From Capsaspora owczarzaki ATCC 30864 (Eukaryota > Opisthokonta > Filasterea): 64,000 nucleotides of DNA. This document shows, in pieces, positions 55,980 to 64,000 of this stretch (the first letter of the stretch is position 1; each line of letters begins with the position of its first letter). Location: assembly GCF_000151315.2 (NCBI RefSeq), contig NW_011887295.1, positions 1,791,914 through 1,855,913 on the forward strand, in the 5' to 3' direction. The translations under genes and the position numbers were made by a program. The notes beneath the pieces are model-generated. The model was not told the DNA's origin, searched no databases, and saw only the letters and a list, made by a program, of their open reading frames with translations.

Positions 55980-56337
55980 AGCAACCATACACTGAATCGA
56001 CAGCCGCTACATTTTTCTTATTCTATCCTGGTTCATTTTTTTGTGTTCTTAGGCTCTTCTTTTGTTGATGCATGCTCCCCCCGCCCTTTTTTTTTTCTCT
56101 CTCTCTCTCCCCCGCAAACTGTGTGAGTGTTTCTGTTTTGTGTTTTTGGCTTTCGACGTGTTTGCTGTCGACTTGTTTGGCGAATGTGTTTGTTTGATAC
56201 CCTTTGCATCCATAAAAGGCCGCCATTAGTTTTTCTGTTTTTTTTTTCTACGACAACGAATCGACCATAATCCAAACGAATTATTAAGGAATTTCTATTG
56301 TACAAGCTACAGATAAGAATGATACAGTATCGAGCAA
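55980..56337. other. Convergent 3' spacer, Tec kinase / rhomboid
   Basis: This 358-bp region lies between converging stop codons. It is T-rich with a (CT)n stretch at about 56096-56110, consistent with two polyadenylation regions. No gene is seen. Confidence 0.45.
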
Positions 56338-57477
56338 TCATCTTCGTGAAGGATGCGGATGTGTGGGTGAGAATGAGCGAAAAGGGGCGTCGATCGGATA
56401 CGACAGCTCGGGATCCAGTTCGTCATCCCTTGCAGGACGAGCAGCGGTTGAAACAGCGGATGGCGCCGAGGACGTCGAGGCTCCTCCTCGATATGGAGTC
56501 ACTGGCAGAGAAGTGGATTGGCCGCTCGACAATGACGCAGCTGGAAGTGGGAAACTTGTGTTGCGGACGTTGGAACTCGAGCCTCTGGACACCTGCGAAG
56601 CAAAGCCACTCTGGGATTGCGCAGCGGACATGTCGTACAATCCTGGGCGGTGAGGCGCGGGTGCGCCGACCATGACTGACTCGAGTTGGTGCCGTCGATC
56701 GAGACGCTCGGCGATAACGCTGGACGGAATCAGGTTTACTTGTAGGGGCAGGTCCAACACGGCTGCAGGTCCATCGGCAAGATTCTCAAACGGCCACATA
56801 TCGTGTTCCAGCATGTATCCGCCCACAAACTGCGCAGCCAGGCAAAAGACGGCAAAGTTGCTCACGACATCCAAGCCACCAAAGTGCAGAAAGACGCCAG
56901 CGATGATACCGGACACGTGGGCAAGCAAGCTCGCCCTCCGCACCAAGAACTGCGTGAGAATGAGGTTGAACAGGGGAGCAGACCAAGCTGGGAAGTTGGC
57001 AAACAGAAACGGGACGGGATACATGGGATGAGCCAAGCCGAGGAGGGTGGCAAGGCCGAATGCGACGCCAGAGTAGCCGACAGACAAGCAGGTGCGGTAC
57101 GAGTCACGGCGTTCCACGAGACCGCGCCAGTTGGCATGGAGAACGAGGCAATGCGTCAGGGCAAGGTGGACGAAGGCACTGAGGCCGATCAAGAGGGCGG
57201 TTGCGCGCATGTACTCGAGGGTGCCGCGCTCTTCCTCGAAAAACGAGCACGTCCACACGGCGCTCATATTCATGAGGAGATGGACGAGGCTGGCATGGAA
57301 GAATGGCGCAGTGATGATACGTGAAAGCTGCTGCCGTTCGTAGACGGCCGCATAGCTGAAGGTGACTTGTTCAAAGTCAACCTTGTAGTTGAGAAAGCCG
57401 AAAAACCCGCTCAGTAGCGCGAACAAGCATGCAAAGGATGCCGGCCTTGTGATGATGACGGCGAGGAGCGCGAGCAT
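56338..57477 (-). CDS. Rhomboid-family intramembrane protease
   Basis: A single exon encodes 379 residues. Six membrane segments fill roughly residues 5-240. The rhomboid signatures are present: FFHASLVHLLMNMSAVW (the H-x-x-x-N of helix 2), the catalytic serine in VGYSGVAFGLATLL and the catalytic histidine in LLAHVSGIIAGV. Ser and His are both there, so it is probably an active protease rather than a pseudoprotease. The layout of an N-terminal six-helix core with a long polar, Ser/Pro-rich tail resembles RHBDD1/RHBDL4 and UBAC2-type proteins of the ER or Golgi. The start at 57477 is the first ATG; the frame continues open upstream without another ATG. Confidence 0.87.
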   Translation of the reverse strand: MLALLAVIITRPASFACLFALLSGFFGFLNYKVDFEQVTFSYAAVYERQQLSRIITAPFFHASLVHLLMNMSAVWTCSFFEEERGTLEYMRATALLIGLSAFVHLALTHCLVLHANWRGLVERRDSYRTCLSVGYSGVAFGLATLLGLAHPMYPVPFLFANFPAWSAPLFNLILTQFLVRRASLLAHVSGIIAGVFLHFGGLDVVSNFAVFCLAAQFVGGYMLEHDMWPFENLADGPAAVLDLPLQVNLIPSSVIAERLDRRHQLESVMVGAPAPHRPGLYDMSAAQSQSGFASQVSRGSSSNVRNTSFPLPAASLSSGQSTSLPVTPYRGGASTSSAPSAVSTAARPARDDELDPELSYPIDAPFRSFSPTHPHPSRR

Positions 57478-57719
57478 TCTTTTGTATGCTAGGGTCGCGG
57501 TGGGTGGAAAGAGGGTGCAAGTGGAGCGAAAACGAACAAAAGAAAAGCGAAAACAGTGAAGATGCGAGGTCTGCCTCAAATGCCACAAAAGCAACGTGAA
57601 ACAGGCAAGAGTAGATCGAAGCTGAAATGGAGGGAAACGCGCGGTTCCAGCGACGACGACGAGGAGGAGGAGGGTCCGAATGTAAAAGGGGACGGAGCGA
57701 GACACGAGAACTTGGGCTC

Positions 57720-57965
57720 TTAGAGCTTGGGCGCCGCGCCAGGACCAGCAGCGCTCGTACTCGCAGTGCTAGTAGTACTAGTAGTAGTAGTAGTCGTGGT
57801 GCTTGATGGCGCTGGCGGGTTGACCAGGAGCACCGTGTCGAGGTGGTCTGCAAACTGGATGCCAGCGAGCGAGACGACAATGCCAGCGAGGCCGACGGCA
57901 ACGCGCTGCTTGCGAGTGAGGTTCTTGTAGCTCTGGAAGAAGGAGCGCGTGTGATGGAAAGCCAT
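57720..57965 (-). CDS. Small single-transmembrane protein
   Basis: This 81-residue frame runs from ATG to TAA. The N-terminus is basic (FFQSYKNLTRKQRVAVG). One hydrophobic helix follows (VGLAGIVVSLAGIQFADHL, about residues 23-42), then a Thr/Ser-rich tail and AAGPGAAPKL. The positive-inside pattern and size suggest a small mitochondrial or ER membrane protein. The LTRKQRVAVGLAGIVVSLAG stretch is too ordered for a chance frame, but I cannot name a family. It lies upstream of the rhomboid on the same strand and is divergent from V-ATPase c. Confidence 0.6.
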   Translation of the reverse strand: MAFHHTRSFFQSYKNLTRKQRVAVGLAGIVVSLAGIQFADHLDTVLLVNPPAPSSTTTTTTTSTTSTASTSAAGPGAAPKL

Positions 57966-58784
57966 TCGGCAAAAGCAATGCAACAGAAAGGGCGCTTGGG
58001 CGAAGGTGGAGAGAGAGAGTGTGTGTGTGTGTGTGGAGAGGGAAGACCAGTCACAAGCCAAAGCAGCTCAGTCAGGTCGTAAAAGCAAAAGAAAAGAGAG
58101 AACGACGACGCTGAATTAGGAACAAAGTGCTCAGAACATTGTAGATCACCCATGTTTCACTTGCTCAGGAGGATGAGGTCCGGCACACAGGCAGGGCTCA
58201 GACAATGTGACCTCGAACTGTAAAATCTCTTCCCGCAAACTTGTCTCTCTTCCCCCTCTGCGATTCTCTTCCTCTTCCCCGCCTCGCGCCCTTTTTCATA
58301 ACGATGAGTTAAGCACAAGAGCTCAAGACAATCAGACAAGCAAAACTCAAATACGACACCTCGACTTGCTCGTCCATCTCGTTGACTCTTTCGCTTGAGC
58401 TCCCGTTTCGAGCATTCGCTACGAACTGGGCTCATCCCTAATCGGTCTTTTCCTCATTCTTCACTATATTCTTGAGTAAACGATACTTTCGCATACATTT
58501 CGTACGCTTCAGTAGTGATTCTAGGTCCGGGTAAGGTCGTAACACACACACACACACACACACAGCGGTCGGGTCTGTCCGATTGTGTGTGTTTGGATCA
58601 TGTTTTCACAGATTTCCCCACCCGATTTTGGATGACAACGATTGTTGAATTTGATTGAAGGTTGTGTGATTTGTTGAACAGTGCTCTGCTGCTATTTATT
58701 TAAACGGCTGTTTTCACTTTCCCTGAATTCTTCAGTCTTTGTTTTTTTTCCAAACACCAAAACACAACACAACTTAGTAGCAAA
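57966..58784. other. Divergent spacer upstream of V-ATPase subunit c
   Basis: This 819-bp region lies between divergent starts. It contains a (CA)n run at about 58543-58564 and GT-rich and CT-rich segments. It probably holds promoters for both genes. I see no further gene. Confidence 0.4.
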
Positions 58785-60544
58785 ATGTCTTCCGACAACT
58801 GCCCCGTTTACTCGAGCTTCTTTGGCGTCATGGGTGCCACCGCCGCCATCGTCTTCTCTGGTAAACCCCCTCCTTCCCTGCCTTCCCCCCTCTCTCCCCC
58901 TTTCCCCATCTACCTCCCCCTCTCTCCCTCCTCTCCTTCCATCTTCCTCGCTCCCTTCTGTTGCTGCCCTTCAAACAGGGGGAGAAGGAACCAAAAAAAA
59001 AAAAAAAAAAAAAAGCAGGTTTTTTTTTGTCTTTTTCTTTTTATTTTTCGTTTTTTCTTTTTCATTTTCTGTTCTCTCGTTTTCCCCCTGGCTTCCCCCA
59101 ACCGCCACCGTGTCTCTCATCAGCCTCGTCTTCTGTCTCCATCGCCCTGGCCATCATCACCCTGGTCATGCGCCTTGCTCTTCCGGGGGGGGGGATCATG
59201 CACTCAAACACAAAAGCACAACTTTTTTTTTTTCCCCCTCCATGTGCGCTTGACTTTTTTTTTTTTTTTTTTTTTTTTCCCCCTTTTTCCCCCCATCATT
59301 TTTTTTTCCAATGGGGGATCTGTTGCCCTTCTTCCCCCCCCCCGCGACTCGGGTGGCCGGGCCTCTTCTCCCCCGTTCTGCGGGGGCTCGCTCTCTTCCT
59401 TTCCGGTCCACTCTGTCTCTCCTCTCGTTCGCCGGGAACTCGCTTTGCCCCGAGCTCTTTGCTTTTTTTTTGCTTTCCCCAACTTTTTTTTTTTTTTCCC
59501 CCTTTTCTTCTCTTTCTTCTCTTGCTTCTTCTGCTCACGCGCGCGGCGGCAGAGCCCACCAGCATGGCATCCTCGTCCACCACGGCCTCTCCTCCTCGCT
59601 GCGCAACACGACACGGCAAACAGCAGCAAACAACAGATTCGTTCTTCAATGTTGTTCAAAGCTTTTTTTTTTTTGTTTTTTGTCACGAGTTTTTGAATTT
59701 TTTTTGTCTCTTTTTTTCTTTTTTTCTTTGGGGAATCGAACAAGCTTTTTTTCCCCCTCTTTTTTTTTTTTTTTCTTTTTTTTCTTTCCTTTCCTTTTTC
59801 CTTTTTCCTTTTCTCTTTCCATTTCCTTTTTTCTTCTTTTGTTTTTTCTCTTTTTGTTGGGGTGCCGCGCATCTTCAGCTTCTGCCAGACACTGAACACA
59901 ATCAACAGAAGGAGCTAAAGTTGAAGCTGACAATCACCATTTTTTTTTTCGCTTCTTTCATCCTTTTTTTTTTTTTTCCTTGATTCTTTGTTCGATTTGC
60001 TCGTGTTTTTTTTTTTTGTTTTGCTCCCGTTTCGCATGCCGCCTCGACCGTTGCTGCCTTCTTTTCTTAACACACTTCTCACCTTTTCTTCTCTCTTGTG
60101 CTTGCTTTTTTCTGTGATGACGACACAGCCTTCGGCGCTGCTTACGGCACTGCCAAGTCCGGCACTGGTATTGCTGCCATGTCCGTCCTCCGCCCAGAGC
60201 TCATCATGAAGTCCATCATCCCCGTCGTCATGGCTGGTATCATTGCCATTTACGGCCTCGTCGTGGCTGTGCTCATTGCCAACGGCTTCTCCGACCCCAC
60301 CACCTACTCGCTCTTCAAGGGCTTCATTGATCTCGGCGCTGGTCTCTCCGTCGGTCTCTCTGGTCTTGCTGCTGGTTTCGCTATTGGCATTGTCGGTGAC
60401 TCTGGTGTCCGTGGCACTGCTCAGCAGCCCAAGCTCTTCGTCGGCATGATTCTCATTCTCATTTTCGCTGAGGTCCTCGGTCTGTACGGTCTCATCGTTG
60501 CCCTGATTCTCAACACCAACGGCAGCAACCAGCCCGCTTGCTAA
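58785..60544 (+). CDS. ATP6V0C: V-type proton ATPase 16-kDa proteolipid subunit c
   Basis: Two exons (58785-58860, 60129-60544) encode 163 residues, the family length. Four membrane helices form the two hairpins of the duplicated fold: [37 protein letters not shown], a Gly-rich third helix ([20 protein letters not shown]) and the fourth helix [19 protein letters not shown], which carries the proton-binding Glu. The subunit builds the rotating c-ring of the vacuolar proton pump. The single intron, about 1.27 kb, is much longer than usual here and is made largely of pyrimidine homopolymers. The expected [11 protein letters not shown] start is intact. Confidence 0.98.
58861..60128 (+). repeat. 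Pyrimidine-rich low-complexity intron
   Basis: The intron of the V-ATPase c gene is dominated by T runs of 9-24 nt (for example 59249-59278 and 59759-59775), C-rich blocks at 58862-58960 and one A run at 58992-59013. It has GT and AG ends. No mobile-element body is visible. Confidence 0.85.
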
Positions 60545-61129
60545 ACAATCCAAGAGCTCCCCAGAATTGTTTCTCTGCCCCACCCCTCCCTCCGTTGTCT
60601 TGTTCGCCCGCGTTCCGCGTTCAAGATTGTTGATCCAACAACAAGAATCTGATCTAAAAGGCCCTCCTGTCGGGTGGCTTTTTTTGATTCTCGTTTTTTG
60701 TTGTTTGTGCCATCGGAGCGTTTGTGCCAAAAGTATGTTTTTTTTTTCTGTGTTGTGTGGTTGCCTCTTCCATTTTCTTTGGTGTTTTGTTGATCATTTG
60801 TGAGAAAATTCGAATAATTGCGTCTTTTCATTCCACCTTCTCTGCGATTCCATCCTTTTGCATCGTCCAAACCACTGAAGCTACCCAAGCATACAACTAC
60901 TGTCGCAATGCGGTATATGAGGACGAAGGCGCAAGTACAACCCTCTTTTTTTTTTTTTTGTAATTTATTCTTTATGATTTGGCATAAAGCCTGCTCACAC
61001 GTTCAACATGTTCAATCCACGTCATGCCGTGAGAAGAAGAAGAAGAAGAAGAAGAAGAAGAAGAAGAAGAAGAAGAAGAAGAAGAAGAAAAACTAGCAGC
61101 ACATGCGTTTTTGTCAACCACAACGAAAG
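60545..61129. other. Convergent 3' spacer, V-ATPase c / TRAP1
   Basis: This 585-bp spacer lies between converging stop codons. It contains T runs near 60737 and 60945, an inverted AAAAGGCCCTCCTGTCGGG/GGCTTTTTT-like element around 60657-60686 and the GAA array listed below. No gene is seen. Confidence 0.45.
61032..61089. repeat. (GAA)n trinucleotide repeat
   Basis: About 19 uninterrupted GAA units lie just past the TRAP1 stop codon, probably in its 3' UTR, where the transcript would read (UUC)n. Confidence 0.95.
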
Positions 61130-63688
61130 CTACTGCTTGGTCTCGGTCGCCTTGGGCTTGGCGGGCGAATCGAGGGCCTTCTCCATGATCGTGTTGATGC
61201 GGCCGAGGATGCTTCGCGCGTCATCCAGGACGCCGGCGGCAATGAGAGCATTGTCGAGCAGCTGCTCGGCGATTTGCTCAGCCAACTCAGGGTTGGACTC
61301 CTTGACGGCGCCGAGCTTGACAATGACGGGGTGGTCTGGGTTGATTTCCAGTGCAACCGAGGGCGTGTAAGTGCGGCTCGTGTCAATCATGCGCAGCATG
61401 CGGCGCATGGATGCCGACTCGTGGTCAACGATAATGGCGGGGTGCTGCACGAGGCGGCGGGTGGCGCGGACGGACGAGACGCGCTTGCTGCCAAGCGTCG
61501 TCTGGAGCCACGACGACAGGCTCTTGACCCACTCGATCTTGTCGAGCTCGGAATCTTCCTTCGAGTCGTCGGCCTTGGAAGACTCGATCGACACGACGCG
61601 ACGGCCAGCAAACTCTTGCAGGTTCTGCATGACAATGTCGTCCAGAGGCTCGTACAGGAACAGGACCTCAATGTCGCGCTTCTGGAAGGATTCAAAGTAG
61701 GGCGACTGCTTGGCGAGCTCGCGGCTGGGCACGCAAAGGTAGTAGATGGGAGCCTTGGTGTCCTTGGCAGCATCGGCGGCACCAGCCTCGGTGGATGATG
61801 CAGCAGTCTCGCTAGCGTTGCGAGCGACATACTCCTCCAGGCCAATCTTCTTGCCGTCCTCGGTCTTGCTGCTCTCAAAGCGCAGCAGCTTGGCAATGTC
61901 GCCCTTGTTCTGCGGGTCGGTGCAGACACCTTCGCGCAAAAAGTTGCCAAAGTCGTTAAAGAAGGCGTCGTACTTGGTAGCGTCCTTCTTGACCTGCTCC
62001 TGAAGGAAGCGGAGAATGCGGGTGGTCAGGACGGACTTGAGCTTGTTGATGAGCAGGTTGTTTTGCAAAATCTCGCGCGAAAGGTTGAGGGGCAGGTCCT
62101 CAGAGTCCACAACGCCGCGAACAAAGCGCAGCCACTCAGGCAGGAGCTGCTTTGACTTTGGCTGGATGAGCACCTTGCGGGAATACAGGCTGACGCCAGG
62201 CTCCATGCGACCCATGCCAAACTTTTCCATGTGCGTTTGAGGGAAGTAGAAGACAGAGCGAATGTTCAGAGGCGAGTCCGTGCGGTACTGCAGAGTGAAG
62301 GTGGGCTCGTCGTACGTGTCAGCAATGAAGCGGTAAAACTCGGTGTGCATCTCGGCCGTCACGCTCTTGGGATCCATCGTCCAGACGGGCTGCAGGGTGT
62401 TGACGAGCTCGTTGTTCAAAAAGATGGAGAATCCGACAAAGTTGCTGTACTTGCGGATAATGTCTATCGAATATTGAAGCAAGTGAGTGTAAGTGTGGTG
62501 TGAAGACAGGCATGGCAGGGGTGAGGGAAAAGAGTGACCGGATGGATTGCTGCGGAAAGCGAAAGCGTACGACTTGCCTTCAATGACAGTCTTGGAGGCA
62601 TACTTGGCCTCCTCGGCCTTGAGTTGCACAACAATCTTGGTACCGATGGCAACGTTATCAGCCTCTGCGAGTTCATAGGCGCCAGAGCTGTAGAATCCGC
62701 AAAAAACCAAAACAACAACAACAACAAAAAACAAACAAACCACCAGGTCAGACATCGTTCCCTGGCCCTCCGAACAACCGTAGCAAACCACTTACCCATC
62801 CGAAATCCACACATAGCCCTTGGCGTTTTCGGCAGCAGAGCGCGAGTAGACAGTCACAGTCTTGCCAACCATGAAGGTTGAGTAGAAGCCAACACCAAAC
62901 TGGCCAATAATGTTGTCCTTGGACACGCCAGACTTGCTCGACTCGGCAACGAAGGTCTTGGAGCCAGAATGAGCGATCGTGCCGAGGTTTTTGATGAGCT
63001 CAGCCTCAGTCATACCGACACCAGTGTCTTGGACGGTGAATGTGTTGGCCGCCTCGTCGAGATCGATGCGGATTTGCAAGGGCTGGCCCTTCGAGCCGGC
63101 GTAGGTCTCAGCGTTCGTGGCCTGGAGGTAGCGGAGCTTCTCAAGGGCGTCTGAAGCGTTCGAAATGACCTCACGCACAAACACCTGGAGAATCACCGAA
63201 CAACGAAAGTCATTGGGTTATAGTTTGTTCATCTTGCCCCCCTCTCCTGCCAATCCCTCCCACAAAAGAGTCACTCACCTCCTTCTCAGAGTACAGCGAG
63301 TTGGCAACAATGTCGAGCAGCTTGCGGGTCTCAGCTTGGAACTCGTGCTTCTTGAGTGAGCCCTTGATCACCTCGGCGGGCTTGGCCGGCTCGGGCTCGG
63401 TTGTGTTTTCCTTCTTGGCGTCCTCCGGCTTGAACTCGGCGTCGACAACCTTGCCATCCGATGACAGCTGCGAATGATCGTGACAATTGGAGGTGTGTGT
63501 GTGTGTGCGTGAGTGACAAAAGTCCAGAGTCACACCGGTCATGCGTGTTGATCGCATCGAAAGGCCACTCTCTCGGCAAGCGTGCCGTCCCTCACCTTGA
63601 CAGCCGAAGCAGAGAAGGCACGGGCAGCCATGCTAGCGCGAGCCACAGCGGGAGTGACGCGGGCGGACGCAGGGGCAGCGATGGCCAT
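61130..63688 (-). CDS. TRAP1: Mitochondrial Hsp90 chaperone TRAP1
   Basis: Exons 63688-63596, 63467-63279, 63184-62796, 62687-62578 and 62463-61130 give 704 residues. The GHKL ATPase domain has [42 protein letters not shown] and [15 protein letters not shown]. The middle domain has [35 protein letters not shown] and [20 protein letters not shown] with the catalytic Arg. The C-terminal dimerisation domain ends with no MEEVD, as expected for TRAP1 rather than cytosolic Hsp90. The leader [20 protein letters not shown] with Arg and no acids is a mitochondrial presequence. The open frame runs on to an acceptor at 63726, so an upstream exon with another ATG is possible. One intron begins with GC (see findings). 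Confidence 0.96.
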
Positions 63689-64000
63689 GGCGGAAGCGCG
63701 ATGAAAGCTGCGGCCGGCCGAGGCACCTAAACAACCAGCACACAAACGCAACAAAGGCAGAGCACCATCAGAAACACACAATGTGGCCAAGCAGTCAGTC
63801 ATCGGGCGAGAGGGACGCTCGGGGGGGGGGAAGGGGGAAGGGCGTTGAGTTGGGGCTGATATGGAAGCACATGGAAGCACGGTTTGTCTCGGTCTAGCTC
63901 ATCGTCATCACCAGCAAGGCATGGCCAAACGCACGTCAAACGACAACCACATAGACACACATACACAGATCAACAAAACGAAAGAAAGAGCAAAGACAGA
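63689..64000. other. Right edge, upstream of TRAP1
   Basis: This stretch contains an acceptor-like TTTAG at 63727-63731 on the minus strand, a G run near 63824-63832 and CA-rich sequence at the edge. It may hold a short 5' exon of TRAP1, but I cannot place one with confidence. Confidence 0.35.

Noticed and set aside
59200-59905. Long Lys/Glu- or Phe-rich frames on both strands within the V-ATPase c intron.
   Set aside because: They are translations of T/A homopolymers, not coding sequence.

Overview
The window is nuclear DNA from a compact, intron-rich eukaryote genome. It holds 23 protein-coding genes, one tRNA gene and one strong candidate structured RNA. Genes are tightly packed on both strands. 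Coding DNA is GC-rich. Introns are GT-AG, mostly 60-150 nt with a few of 0.5-1.3 kb, and introns and spacers are full of A/T homopolymers and 8-10 nt G or C runs. The gene set (complete Tec-type tyrosine kinase, division-2-like chitin synthase, AP-4 epsilon, SPO16-like protein, RasGEF with ankyrin repeats) points to a unicellular relative of animals. Poly-Q, poly-A and poly-S tracts in proteins fit a filasterean such as Capsaspora, but the genus is inference only. I see no retroviral, LTR, LINE, DNA-transposon or CRISPR sequence.

Layout. 1-5.2 kb: 3' part of methylcrotonyl-CoA carboxylase beta (+), convergent with a large P-loop ATPase of uncertain family (-). 6-12.3 kb: an intronless 2,070-residue chitin synthase (-). 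13.2-15.8 kb: divergent pair of a METTL21-type methyltransferase (-) and the nucleolar protein NOL12/Nop25 (+). 16.1-16.4 kb: candidate structured RNA. 16.8-21 kb: TTI2-like protein and a mitochondrial carrier (both +). 21-22.6 kb: SPO16-like meiotic protein and tRNA-Cys (both -). 22.8-24.2 kb: peroxisomal 2,4-dienoyl-CoA reductase (+). 24.4-31.3 kb: giant RasGEF (-). 32.5-36.7 kb: divergent eIF1A (-) and RCHY1-type ubiquitin ligase (+). 37-43.1 kb: NDUFAF6 and RBFA (both -), the latter divergent from dUTPase (+). 43.2-51.6 kb: AP-4 epsilon, an OXA1/COX18 insertase and SPT4 (all -). 52.1-58 kb: Tec kinase (+), a rhomboid protease and a one-TM small protein (both -). 58.8-63.7 kb: V-ATPase subunit c (+) convergent with mitochondrial Hsp90, TRAP1 (-).

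There are no operons. Six products (MCC-beta, carrier, NDUFAF6, RBFA, COX18-like, TRAP1) are mitochondrial by family. Several divergent neighbours share short spacers (about 150-560 bp) that probably act as bidirectional promoters. Exon coordinates were read by eye from splice motifs, frame continuity and family conservation; most genes close to an exact multiple of three. Items most worth a second look are the structured RNA at 16.1-16.4 kb, an SPT4 with an SPT5-tail-like N-terminus, the SPO16-like meiotic gene, the P-loop ATPase, and the RasGEF architecture.
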